In this document: positions 32,366 through 40,877 of the stretch, piece by piece
Layout of the letters: each line of letters starts with the position of its first letter
How positions within the stretch are numbered: the stretch's first letter is position 1
From: CAVVYA01 sp963752345
GTDB taxonomy: Bacteria; Pseudomonadota; Alphaproteobacteria; SMXQ01
Direction of reading: 5' to 3'
Length of the DNA: 64,000 bases
Assembly (NCBI GenBank): GCA_963752345.1
Contig: CAVVYA010000017.1
Coordinates: 383,657 to 447,656, forward strand
The notes under the pieces: generated by a model
What the model was told of the DNA's origin: nothing
The model's input: the letters and a program-made list of their open reading frames with translations, nothing else
Databases searched by the model: none
Made by a program: the position numbers and the translations under genes

Positions 32366-32736
32366 TCTTTGTCCTTCCTCAGCTTGAAGGCGTCGACGAA
32401 GCTGGTCAGCTTGTCATTGGGCGCGGAGATGATTTCCTTGATGACGGCAAGCGGCCGCTCGGCATTGACGGCATCGAGCTGGCGCACGGCGTCATCCAGG
32501 TCGGCGGTGCCCGGCGCGTAGCGATAAGACCCGTCTGGCTGTTCGCGCACGAGATCGGCCTTGGCGAGGCCAATCAAAATCGACGCGACGAGCGACGGAC
32601 TGCTGCGCAACTCCGCCGTCAAGGCATCGATGGTCCACGACCGCGCCGCATGCCGGCGCATCAGGAGCAGCAATTCAAGCGTCCAAGCCGATTTTATCGA
32701 GCTATGGATCAGGCGCAGCACGGCTTCTGGAATCAA
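32362..32736 (-). CDS. Winged-helix-like hypothetical protein
   Basis: This 124-residue soluble protein has a predicted helix-turn-helix or winged-helix middle (WTIDALTAELRSSPSLVASILIG, split here for length) followed by a wing-like GSYRYAPG turn and a C-terminal helix with a charged tail KLRKDKD. It could be a small transcriptional or structural regulator of the two membrane proteins that follow, which it overlaps by 4 bp. It is divergent from the TTT binding protein at 32930; a 15-bp dyad (32789-32803) lies between. No close family is recognised. Confidence 0.6.
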   Translation of the reverse strand: MIPEAVLRLIHSSIKSAWTLELLLLMRRHAARSWTIDALTAELRSSPSLVASILIGLAKADLVREQPDGSYRYAPGTADLDDAVRQLDAVNAERPLAVIKEIISAPNDKLTSFVDAFKLRKDKD

Positions 32737-32788
32737 GCTCGGTCCTACTCGGTTTTATCGGTCGGTCGATTGTTTTTCCGATTGTTTT

Positions 32789-32803
32789 CATAAACGTTTT
32801 ATG
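32789..32803. promoter_or_regulatory. Candidate operator dyad between divergent genes
   Basis: CATAAA-CGT-TTTATG is a perfect 6-bp inverted repeat with a three-base spacer, 53 bp from the start of the winged-helix gene and 127 bp before the TTT binding protein. A nearby direct repeat CGATTGTTTT (32767 and 32779, 12-bp step) adds to the impression of a regulatory region. The binding protein is unknown. Confidence 0.4.
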
Positions 32804-32929
32804 CCCGGGAGGAAAGCATCGATACCGCGCGTTTCGGCATTAATATTTGCCTTCCGGCGAAAAATAGGGCTGATAGCCATTCGAAATCGAAGGCCCGTGA
32901 ACGGGCTGGAATTGTGGGGGGAGGAAGTC

Positions 32930-33961
32930 ATGACACGGGCAGGGATTTACAAAACTCTGGCGATCGCCTCATGTTTCGCCGCGGTGATGGTGCAACCGGC
33001 GATCGTCGCCGCGGAAGATTTCTACAAGGGCAAGACCGTCCGGCTGATTGTCGGCTCGGCGGCGGGCGGCGGGTACGACGCCTATGCGCGGCTGGTGGCG
33101 CGCCATCTTGGCGATCACCTGCCGGGCGTGCCCACTCTCGTGGTGCAGAACATGCCGGGCGCCTCCGGCGTCAAGGCAACCAACTACCTCTATTCCATCG
33201 CGCCGAAGGACGGCACGGTGTTCGGCACGTTCAACAGCGCCATGCCGTTCTACCAGGTTCTGGGAAATCCCGGCGTCACGTTCAAGGCGGAAGAATTGTC
33301 CTGGGTCGGCAGCTTGAGCCAGGCCGCGAACGTCATTGCGGTGTGGCACGCCACCGGCGTCAGGACCATCGACGACGCCAAGAAACAGGAAATCATCCTC
33401 GGCGCGCTCACCGGCGGTGGCACCATGGGCGCCTATCCACGGCTGCTCAATCAAACTCTTGGCACCAAATTCAAGATCGTGACGGGTTACGAGAGCGGCA
33501 CCCAGGTCACGCTCGCGATCGAGCGCGGCGAAGTGCAGGCACGCGGCACGACGCCGTGGACCACCTGGCGCGCGACGCGGCCCGACTGGGTGCGCGAGGG
33601 CAAGATCGTGCCGATCATTCAGTTCGGTCTGAAGAAGGACCCCGATATCCTGCAGGTGCCTATGCTTTCGGAACTCGCGCAGAACGAGGAGCAGCGCCAG
33701 ATCTTCGATCTGATTTCCGCCAATGTCGCGATCGAGCGCCCGTTCGCGGCGCCGCCCGACGTGCCGCCGGCCGTCTTGTCCGTGTTGCGTCAGGGTTTTG
33801 CCGAGATGTCACGGGCGCCCGCCTTGCTGGCCGACGCCGAGCGCCAGAGCATGGATATCGATCCGCTGCTGGGCGACGACCTCGCCAAGGCGGTGAAGGG
33901 AATCATTTCGACACCACCGGCGATCGCCAAGAAGGTCAACGAGATCATCGGCGCGGAGTGA
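32930..33961 (+). CDS. TTT (Bug/TctC) substrate-binding protein
   Basis: ATG 32930 follows GGAGGAAGTC. The 343-residue product has a Sec signal peptide (MTRAGIYKTLAIASCFAAVM, cleavage after VAA) and complete TctC features: AEDFYKGKTVRLIVGSAAGG, YDAYARLVARHLGDHLPG, VQNMPGASGVKATNYLY, GTKFKIVTGYESG and a C-terminal GIISTPPAIAKKVNEI. It is the only undamaged one of the four TTT binding proteins in the window and provides a template to repair the others. A strong terminator follows 14 bp after its stop, so it is transcribed alone. The nearest permease genes (tctBA) are 5 kb away with their own binding protein. Ligand probably a carboxylate. Confidence 0.9.
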   Translation: MTRAGIYKTLAIASCFAAVMVQPAIVAAEDFYKGKTVRLIVGSAAGGGYDAYARLVARHLGDHLPGVPTLVVQNMPGASGVKATNYLYSIAPKDGTVFGTFNSAMPFYQVLGNPGVTFKAEELSWVGSLSQAANVIAVWHATGVRTIDDAKKQEIILGALTGGGTMGAYPRLLNQTLGTKFKIVTGYESGTQVTLAIERGEVQARGTTPWTTWRATRPDWVREGKIVPIIQFGLKKDPDILQVPMLSELAQNEEQRQIFDLISANVAIERPFAAPPDVPPAVLSVLRQGFAEMSRAPALLADAERQSMDIDPLLGDDLAKAVKGIISTPPAIAKKVNEIIGAE

Positions 33962-33974
33962 CGGCCGACAAACG

Positions 33975-34004
33975 AAAAGCCCCGGGAATCCCCGGGGCTT
34001 TTTT
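33975..34004 (+). terminator. Rho-independent terminator
   Basis: AAAAGCCCCGGG pairs with CCCGGGGCTTTT around an AATC loop and is followed by a T run. The 12-bp GC-rich stem ends the TTT binding-protein transcript. The A-rich left side makes it work for the minus strand as well, though the convergent aldolase gene ends at 34066. Confidence 0.9.
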
Positions 34005-34065
34005 CATGTTCGTCGGACGGCGCAACTGCTCGTCGGTCCTGAACCAATGGTCCGATCCGGTCGGA

Positions 34066-34896
34066 TCATGTCTGGTGTGTTTTGGCCACCTCGTGCTTCC
34101 ACAGGTCCCAGGCGCGCGGCGCCTGGGCATCGGAAACGGCGGCGGCGAGCGACGCTTCCTGCGGCGACAGAAACGTCACCGGTCCGAGACGCAGGGCCTC
34201 GGACTGAATTCGCGCGTTGGTCTCCAGATAGACGGCGCGGAACACCGCCAGCGGCAAGGTGGCGCCGACCGTCACCGAACCATGGCCGCGCATCAAGGCT
34301 GCAGGCTTGTCGGCCAGACAAGACGCCAGATGCGCGCCGAGGCCCGAATTGCGGATCAGCATATCGGTTTCGCCGGCCACCGTTCGGATGTCAAAGACGG
34401 GAACGCCGGGTCCGAGAAACGCACTCATGTGATAAAGCGGCTGCAATGGCACGGCGGTGACGGCGAACGGGATCACAGCCGGCGAATGGCTATGCACGAT
34501 GGCGTTCACATCGGGGCGTCGACGATAGATTTCGCCGTGGATGAACCGTTCCAGATAAACCGCCGGAGCATTCGGCAGCAGCGGATTGCCGTCGAAATCG
34601 AACTCCAGGATATCGCCGGTGGTGACCAAGGCCGGGGCCATGCTGCGCGACAGCAGGAAGCGCGACCGGTCTTTGTCGTGCCGCACGCTGACATGGCCGA
34701 AGCCGTCGACCACCTGCTGCGCGGCGAGAATGCGGTTGGCCGCGATCAGGTCGGCGATCAGGGCCATGTCGGCCGGCGACGCCGGGCGCGCACCGCTCGG
34801 CTTTGGGCATTGGTCCGCTGCGTGCGCCCCGCCGCAGGAGGGGCAGGCAGCCGAGCTTGCACCTTGATGGCGCGTCGATAGGGTATCCTCAGTCAC
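34066..34896 (-). CDS. Class II aldolase/adducin family protein with Cys-rich N-terminus
   Basis: The 276-residue product shows the class II aldolase fold: AANRILAAQQVVDGFGHVSV, metal motif VHSHSPAVIPF, and MRGHGSVTVGATLP. Unlike the gene at 5172, its extra N-terminus is Cys rather than His rich (ACPSCGGAHAADQCPK), suggesting a small metal-binding knuckle. Related proteins act on hydroxy-acids or decarboxylate aromatic oxo-compounds. It is alone on the minus strand, convergent with the TTT binding-protein gene. Whether the two act in one pathway is unknown. Confidence 0.8.
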   Translation of the reverse strand: MTEDTLSTRHQGASSAACPSCGGAHAADQCPKPSGARPASPADMALIADLIAANRILAAQQVVDGFGHVSVRHDKDRSRFLLSRSMAPALVTTGDILEFDFDGNPLLPNAPAVYLERFIHGEIYRRRPDVNAIVHSHSPAVIPFAVTAVPLQPLYHMSAFLGPGVPVFDIRTVAGETDMLIRNSGLGAHLASCLADKPAALMRGHGSVTVGATLPLAVFRAVYLETNARIQSEALRLGPVTFLSPQEASLAAAVSDAQAPRAWDLWKHEVAKTHQT

Positions 34897-35002
34897 GCCG
34901 GTCCTCTTCTCTCGATGGCCGAACTGGGGCCACTATAGCGGGATCACGGCGCGCGCAGGGTGGAATTGAGATCTCGCGCGCCATCCTCACGCTCATTCGA
35001 AA

Positions 35003-36833
35003 TCATCCTCCGCCCTTTTGCTGATCCGCATCCTGGCTTTCGCTCGATAGGCGTTGCGCTTCCCGGTCGATATGGAACAGCGTTTCCAATTCCGCCGCCG
35101 CCTGGATCACCGTTTGAATGAGCTGGCCCTCGTCATCATAGAAGGCATGCTGGTCCCGCAACATTTTTTCGTCGTATTCGCGGAAGATTTCGATCGTCCG
35201 CCTGACGTCGTGCTCGTCCATGCCGAGCGCCTTGAGCAGTTCTTCAGTCATCCGCAGGCTTGAGTAGAAAACCTCGCGCACGATCACATCGACTTCATAG
35301 TCCATGAGCTGGTGCGCATGCCGGCGGTTGCGGGCGCTGGCATAGATGCGGAGGTGAGGAAAGTTGCGCCGCGCGACATCGACGATCTTCAGCGATTTGT
35401 CGATGTCGGCCACGGCGACCACGAGAAATCGCGCTTGCTCGGCGCCCGCCGCGCGCAACAGGTCGTAGCGCGCGGGATCGCCGTAATAAACCTTGGCCCC
35501 GAAGCGGCGCAGCACTTCGACCTGGGCCGCATTGTCGTCCATCGCGGTGAAGGGAATGTCGCGCATGCGCAGCACGCGGCCAATAACCTGACCAAAGCGG
35601 CCGAAGCCGCAGACGATGATCGGCGCAGTTTCCTCTATCTCGTCGTAGTCGAGCGCCGGCTCCGCCGTCAGAATAGGAACCACCCAATGTTCCGTCACGG
35701 CGAACAACAGCGGCGCCGCGGCCATGGAAAGCACGGTGATGAGGAACAGGGTCTTGTTTTCCTCTGGTGTCAGGAGGCCGAGCCCGCCGGCGGCGGAGAA
35801 CAGCACCAGCGCGAATTCGCCGACCTGTGCCAAGGCGATCGCCAGGCGCAGGGCGTTCGTCGCGTCATGGCCGTAGATTCGCGCAAGGCCGAAGAGCACC
35901 GCCCCCTTGGCAAGCCAGCACGCCTGCGACGATCAGAAGAATCTGCCCGGGCTGCTGCCAAAACGCCGCCACGTCGATCGACATGCCGATGGAGGCGAAG
36001 AACAGGCCGAGGAGCAGCCCCTCGAATGGCTCAAGGTCTGCCTGAATCTCGTGGCGATATTCCGAATTGGACAGGATGACGCCGGCCAGGAACGCGCCGA
36101 GCGACATGGAAAGGCCGGCAAAGCCGGCCAGCGTCGCCACCCCGATCACGAGGAGCAGGGTGACGGCGCTGAACAACTCGCGGCTCTTGGCGATATCGAC
36201 AGCGAAAAACAGCGGCCGTACAAGATAGCGGCCCCCCAGGACGATGATGGCAATGGCGCCCGCGGCGAGCGCCAGCTTTTCCGGCCATTCCTGCGCCAGG
36301 CTCGGGCCGCTGATGGCGCCCGGCGCGAACAGCGGCAGGGCCGCCAGGATCGGGATGATCGCGAGATCCTGGAACAGCAGAATGCCGAGCGCGTCACGGC
36401 CGGCCGGCGTGCCGAGCAACTGGCGTTCGGCCAGCATGGGCAGGGCGAGCGCCGTCGAGGACATGGCGGCGCCGATACCGAGCAGGATCGCCGTCGGGTC
36501 GGATATGCCGAGCAGCCTCGCCGCGCCCCATACCAGCGCCGTGGTGATCGCCGCCTGCGCGCTACCCAAGCCGAAGACGCTGCGGCGCATGACACGCAGC
36601 CGGGCGGGCTTGAGTTCGAGCCCGATGAGAAACAGCAGCATCGCCACGCCGAACTCGGACACGTGACGGATGTTGTCGGGATCGGTGAACAGCTCGAAAC
36701 CGCTCGGACCGGCGATGAGGCCGGCCAGCACATAGCCGACCGGGCCGCCGAGCCCCGCGCGCTTGGCAAGCGGCACCGCGATGACGGCGAGGGCCAGCAA
36801 AGCCAACCCGGGGAGCAGAATCCCCGTATTCAT
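35003..36833 (-). pseudogene. KefB/KefC-type K+/H+ antiporter, one frameshift
   Basis: Start ATG 36833 (MNTGILLPGLALLALAVIAV) has GCGAGG upstream; the longer frame beyond it has no antiporter character. A CPA2 membrane domain with twelve or so helices is readable (GYVLAGLIAGPSGFELF, AMLLFLIGLELKP), then an inserted base near 35908-35911 shifts the frame. Corrected, LACKGAVLFGLARIYGHD continues into the TrkA-N/RCK domain (IVCGFGRFGQVIGRVLRMRD) to about residue 609. Kef proteins export K+ in exchange for protons during electrophile stress and bind NAD(H) or glutathione at the RCK part. The C-terminal tail is charged. Single lesion only, so probably a real gene with a sequence error. Confidence 0.85.
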
Positions 36834-36959
36834 GTAGACCTCGCCATGGCGCATCGGAAAGCAGCCGGTCGAACCCACCACCGGCCGCATTACAATCGGT
36901 GATTGTCGCGCATCTCGCTGGGCCGCGACAGGAGGGGCGTTAATTTCGCAGAATTGTAA

Positions 36960-36971
36960 ATTGTTGACAAT
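36960..36971. promoter_or_regulatory. Candidate GntR operator overlapping a -35 box
   Basis: ATTGT-TG-ACAAT is a perfect dyad, and TTGACA (36965-36970) inside it matches a sigma70 -35 element 29 bp before ATG 36999. A weak -10 (cacgat) follows after a 16-bp spacer, placing transcription start near the ATG; no ribosome site is seen, so the GntR mRNA may be leaderless. Overlap of dyad and -35 would suit autorepression. Inference from position. Confidence 0.45.
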
Positions 36972-36998
36972 CGACAGTCGCGCTAGCACGATCCCGTC

Positions 36999-37655
36999 AT
37001 GGCGACCGAACTCGAAATCCTCAAATCCCAATCGCTCACCACCCTGCTCAAGGCGGAGATCGAGCGGCTGATCCTGCACGGCGGCTTCGGCGCCGGAGAG
37101 CGGATCAATGAGAATGCCCTGGCCGCTCGTTTCGGGGTCAGCCGTGGTCCGGTGCGTGAGGCGTGCCGTGCTCTGGCAGAACTCGGGTTGGTCGAATTGA
37201 TCCCCAACCGAGGCATGTTCATCCGGCGCATCGAGCCGCACGAGGCCCAGGAACTTTACGACGTCCGCGCCGGGTTGTTCGGGCTGGCTGCGCGCCTGCT
37301 TGCCCATACAATCACGGACGAGCAACTGGCCGAAATGGAAGCGCTGCTCGACCATATGGACGCGGCGGCCCAGGCGCTCGACGATTATTACCCGCTCAAT
37401 CTGCGGCTGCACGATCTCATCCTCGAATTCACCGGCAACGAGCGTCTGATCGTCGCCTATCGCCAGTTGGTCAAGGAACTGCACCTGTTCCGCGCCCGCG
37501 GGTTGGTGCAGGGCGGCGGCCTTTCCGTCTCGAATGCCGAGCACCGCGACATCGTCGCCGCCTTGCGCGCGCGTGACCCTCTTGCCGCATTCGAAGCGGC
37601 ATACCGTCACGTGGAAAACGGCAAGAGCCGCATGCTGGCCGTTTTGGAGGGCTGA
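36999..37655 (+). CDS. GntR family regulator, FCD (FadR) type
   Basis: ATG 36999 gives 218 residues. The N-terminal winged helix is typical (KAEIERLILHGGFGAGERIN, ARFGVSRGPVREACRALAEL, PNRGMFIRRI), followed by an FCD all-helical effector domain starting YDVRAGLFGLAARLLA with metal-ligand-like D/H residues (DYYPLNLRLHDLI, EHRDIVAALRARD). FadR-type regulators respond to organic acids. It directly precedes the TTT operon 37782-44427, which it probably controls; two CGGAT dyads lie in the 126-bp gap. Effector likely the transported acid. Family is certain. Confidence 0.9.
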   Translation: MATELEILKSQSLTTLLKAEIERLILHGGFGAGERINENALAARFGVSRGPVREACRALAELGLVELIPNRGMFIRRIEPHEAQELYDVRAGLFGLAARLLAHTITDEQLAEMEALLDHMDAAAQALDDYYPLNLRLHDLILEFTGNERLIVAYRQLVKELHLFRARGLVQGGGLSVSNAEHRDIVAALRARDPLAAFEAAYRHVENGKSRMLAVLEG

Positions 37656-37660
37656 CCAAC

Positions 37661-37695
37661 CGGATGAAATCCGACCAGGCGGATGCAGATCCGCC
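37661..37695. promoter_or_regulatory. Paired CGGAT inverted repeats ahead of tctC
   Basis: CGGAT-GAA-ATCCG (37661-37673) and GGCGGAT-GCAG-ATCCGCC (37678-37695) are two perfect dyads with the same CGGAT core, 17 bp between their left ends, lying between the GntR stop and the TTT binding-protein start at 37782. Repeated half-sites of this type are what a dimeric regulator would bind. The neighbour GntR is the prime suspect; not proven. Confidence 0.45.
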
Positions 37696-37781
37696 GGTCA
37701 ACGACAAGCCAACCGGCGGCACACAACGACCGCCGGGACGCCAACAAGACGTCAACTGGCGCTACAACACAGGAGGATTCA

Positions 37782-38781
37782 ATGAACTGGACAATGGGAT
37801 GGAAAGGCGTGCATCGAGCCGCCCTGGGCCTTGCATTCGTCATCGCCGCTGCGACCGTGATCGGCTCGGCAGGTCCAGCCGATGCGCAACAGAAATATCC
37901 CAAGGACACGGTGCACGCTCGCCACCCATTCGAGTCCGGGCGGCGGCAGCGATATCTTCCTGCGGGAAGATCGCGCCGTATCTGACTCGAGGCTCTCGGG
38001 CGTCAATGTCGTCGGTCGAGAATATCCAGGGCGGCAGCGGCGCCAAGGCCATGGCCGAGCTCGCCAAGGCCAAGCCCGACGGCGGCCTGTTCTACGCGAC
38101 GACGCCGACTTTCATCTATACCTCGCTGCTGAGCAAGCCGTCAGGCGACCTATCGCGATCTCGAGCCCCTGGTCAACGTGTTCTATGATCCGGAAGTGCT
38201 CTACACGGCCGCCGATTCGCAAGTTCAAGACGCTGCAGGATGTGCATCGATCATGCGCGCAAAGGCGGCGGCAAGTGGGGTGCCGCCAATCCGGCGTCGC
38301 TCGAGCGCCAGGTGATGGAGCGGCTCAAGTCGCTGACCAAGGTGACACCCGCCATCGCCACCTTCGAGGGCGGCGGCGATATGCTGATCAACGTGCTCAA
38401 CCATACGTCTCGACATGGGCGTCGGCGAAGTGCAGGAGATCCGCGCCCAGCTCGAGGCCGGCAAGCGTCCGCTTGCTTGCCGTCGTCGGCGACAGCCGTC
38501 TGACGCAGTTCCCCGATCTGCAAACGGTGAAGGAGCAGGGCATCGATCTGTCGGTGCGCAAGTTCCGCGGCCTCGCCGGTCCGAAGGGCACGCCGAAGGA
38601 GGTGATCGCGGCGTGGGAAGCGGCCATCCCCAAGTTGCTCGAGGATCCGAAATACAAGAAGCTTTACACCGACAATAACCTGCAGCCGGGCTTCATTCCC
38701 CATGCCGAATACGTCAAGTTCATCGACCAGTTCGGCAAGGAAACCGAGGCATTCCTGAAGGAGTCCGGCGTCATCAAGTAG
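37782..38781 (+). pseudogene. tctC-like TTT substrate-binding protein, many frameshifts
   Basis: ATG 37782 follows AGGAGG by 5 bp. The signal peptide is intact (ALGLAFVIAAATVIGSAG, cleavage near ADA-QQKYPKD). After that at least ten single-base insertions are needed to restore HSSPGGGSDIFLRE, APYLTR, VENIQGGSGAKAMAELAKAK, ATYRDLEPLVNVFYDPEVLY, FKTLQDVIDHARKGGGKWGA and LDMGVGEVQEIRAQLEAGK; the last 280 bp is clean to TAG 38779-38781. The corrected product is about 330 residues and the first gene of a TctC-TctB-TctA set. Lesion density is the highest in the window. If real, the transporter is dead; the regular coding sense between lesions argues for sequence error. Function: periplasmic capture of a di/tricarboxylate-like acid. 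Confidence 0.8.
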
Positions 38782-38798
38782 CGAAGAGACGTCTCCGT

Positions 38799-38819
38799 GG
38801 CCGCCGCTTCGCGGCGGCC
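38799..38819. other. GC-rich hairpin between tctC and tctB
   Basis: GGCCGCCGC and GCGGCGGCC pair around a TTC loop (9-bp stem) 18 bp after the tctC stop, with further GGCGGCC copies nearby and no T-tract. It may moderate transcription or mRNA decay between binding-protein and permease genes, as seen in other transporter operons. Confidence 0.45.
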
Positions 38820-38866
38820 GCCGTGACCGCGGCGGCCGTTTCATCGATGCAGCAATCGGGGAAGCC

Positions 38867-39364
38867 ATGGACCGGGATTTTGCTCTTCGGCGAGCGCGAT
38901 CGCTGGCGCTTCGCCGTGGCGTATTACTGATTGGCCGATGCCATTCCGACCAGCCTCTTGAGCGATGCGGTCGGGCCGGGCGGGCCTGCCCAAGACCTAT
39001 GCGCTCGATGCTCGGCGGCCTGTCGCTGCTCCTGATGGCTGCGGTCCGTGATGCGCCAGCGCCGGCGGTCGCAGCGCACGTCGGGCGAGCTCGATGGCGA
39101 GCGGACGCCGGGCGCAGCTAGGATGTTCTATCGCGCCGCGCGGCATGCTCGGCCATCGGCGTCTTCTATGTCGTCGTGGTGCCCTGGCTCGGCTACGTGC
39201 CGACTCTCGCCCTGCTGATCGCGGCGACTGCCTATTACCAGGGCGGGCACCTGAATCGCCAGGTCGGCGTCGTCGCCATTGCGGCGCGCTGTTCTTCTGG
39301 GTGCTGTTCGTCTATCGTGCTGCGCATTCCGCAGCCGCCCGGCCTGTGGCCGAATCTGTTCTGA
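38867..39364 (+). pseudogene. tctB-like TTT small membrane subunit, many frameshifts
   Basis: ATG 38867 follows GGGGAAGCC. Joined frames give a DUF1468/TctB-type protein: LADAIPTSLLSDAVG, the conserved GGLPKTYALMLGGLSLLL, a second helix around VPWLGYVPTLALLIAATAYY and a final FFWVLFVYVLRIPQPPG, ending at TGA 39362-39364. TctB has four membrane helices and forms the permease complex with TctA. Several +1 insertions (for example a g before ATGCTCGGC near 39011) break it. Position between tctC and tctA is canonical. Restored length about 160 residues. Same caveat on sequence quality as the neighbours. Confidence 0.7.
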
Positions 39365-39374
39365 GGGCGGCGCC

Positions 39375-40877
39375 ATGGAGCGAAATCTTCAGCCTACCTG
39401 TTCACCACGCCGATCGTGCCGGCGGCCTTCGCCGGGCGTCGCCTGGGGCATCCTGGGCGGCGCGCTGCCGGGCATCTCGCCCTCGATCACCATGGCGCTG
39501 CTGCTGCCCTTCACCTACGGCATGGACCCGACGCCGGCCCTGGTCATGCTCGCCTCGACCTATGTCGGCGCCGAATATGGCGGATCGATTCCCGCCATCC
39601 TGATCCGCACGCCCGGCACCAATGCGGCGGCCGCGACGGTGATCGACGGCTACATGCATGAAGCAGCAGGGCAAGGCCGGCGAGGCGCTCGGCATATTCG
39701 CTCTATCTCCGGCTTCATCGGCGGGCTGGTCGGGCTGATCTGCCTCGTGCTGCATGACCGAGAAGCTGTCGAGCGTGGCGCTCGCGTTCAAGCCGATCGT
39801 CCTATTTCGCGCTCGGCGTCCTCGGCCTGTCGGTGATCGCCTCGCTGTCGGGCGATTCGCTGATCAAGGGGCTCATCGCCGGCATACTCGGCCTCATGGT
39901 CGCGGCCATCGGCACCGATCCGGTCGCGGGGATGAACCGCTTCACGTTCGACAGTCCGGAATTGCTCTCCGGCATTCCGCCGATCCTCGCGATGGTCGGG
40001 CTCTACGCCATCAGCGAGCTGTTCGTGCAAAGCGGCGAGCCGGGCTGGCAGAAGGCGACCAAGGAAGACGCGCGCATCAAATTCCCCAATCTCGAGCATG
40101 TGGAAGCGGCTGGCCGTGCCGCAGTTCATCGGCTCGGTCATGGGCATCTTCGAAGGGCTGACGCCGGGCGGCGGCGGCACCATCTCCGCCTTCCTCGCCT
40201 ACAACGAAGCTCGGCGCTGGTCGCGCCACAAGGAGGAATTCGGCAAGGGCTCGCCCGAGGGCGTGGCGGCGCCGGAGACCGCCAACAACACGGTCGCCTG
40301 CACGGCGCTGATCCCGATGCTCAGCCTGGGCATCCCGGGCTCCAACTCCGCCGCCATCCTGCTCGGCGGGTTCCTGATCCACAACCTGATCCCCGGGCCC
40401 GATGCTGTTCGTCAAGCACGGCGAACTGGTCGACGATCTCTACACCGGCCTGTTCGTCGCCAACGCGGCGATGATCATCCTCGGCTATTTGATCATGATG
40501 CCCTGCATCTGGCTGGTGAACCGGCCGAAGCCCTATCTGATGGCGTTCATCTACGCGCTGGTGCTGTCGGGCCTCTATTCGATCAGCCACAGCCTGTTCC
40601 AGATCGGCATCGCGCTCGCCTTCGGCGTGCGTCGGCTATGCCATGCGCTATTTCCGCGTGCCTTTCCTGCCCATGGTGCTGGGCGTCGTGCTCGGCTTCA
40701 TGGTCGAATCGAATTACCGCCGCTCGCTGGTGCTGTCGAGCGGCGACCACATCACCTTCATCGAAGACCCGATTTCGCTCGGCCTGCTCGCCTCTTCGCT
40801 GGTGTTCATCGTCGGCTCGCTGGTGCGCCACGATCTCGACTCTCAAAAAACAGGAACGCCAGGGATTCGTCGCATGA
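39375..40877 (+). pseudogene. tctA-like TTT large membrane subunit, several frameshifts
   Basis: ATG 39375 starts an obviously TctA-type protein of about 498 residues with twelve hydrophobic helices. The two conserved glycine-rich loops are visible: GGALPGISPSITMALLLPFT with the proline-glycine turn, and LTPGGGGTISAFLAYNEARR; also GSIPAILIRTPGTNAAAAT and ALIPMLSLGIPGSNSAAIL. It probably ends LKKQERQGFVA at TGA 40875-40877, overlapping the next gene by 4 bp (ATGA). Breaks lie near the start, 39660-39800, about 40100, about 40405 and 40635, all explainable by +1 insertions. TctA moves the substrate across the inner membrane with a cation gradient, using TctC for capture. Confidence 0.8.

Noticed and set aside
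36834..37610. Long N-terminal extension of the Kef frame towards 37610
   Set aside because: Overlaps the GntR gene on the other strand and has no antiporter sequence before MNTGILLPGL.
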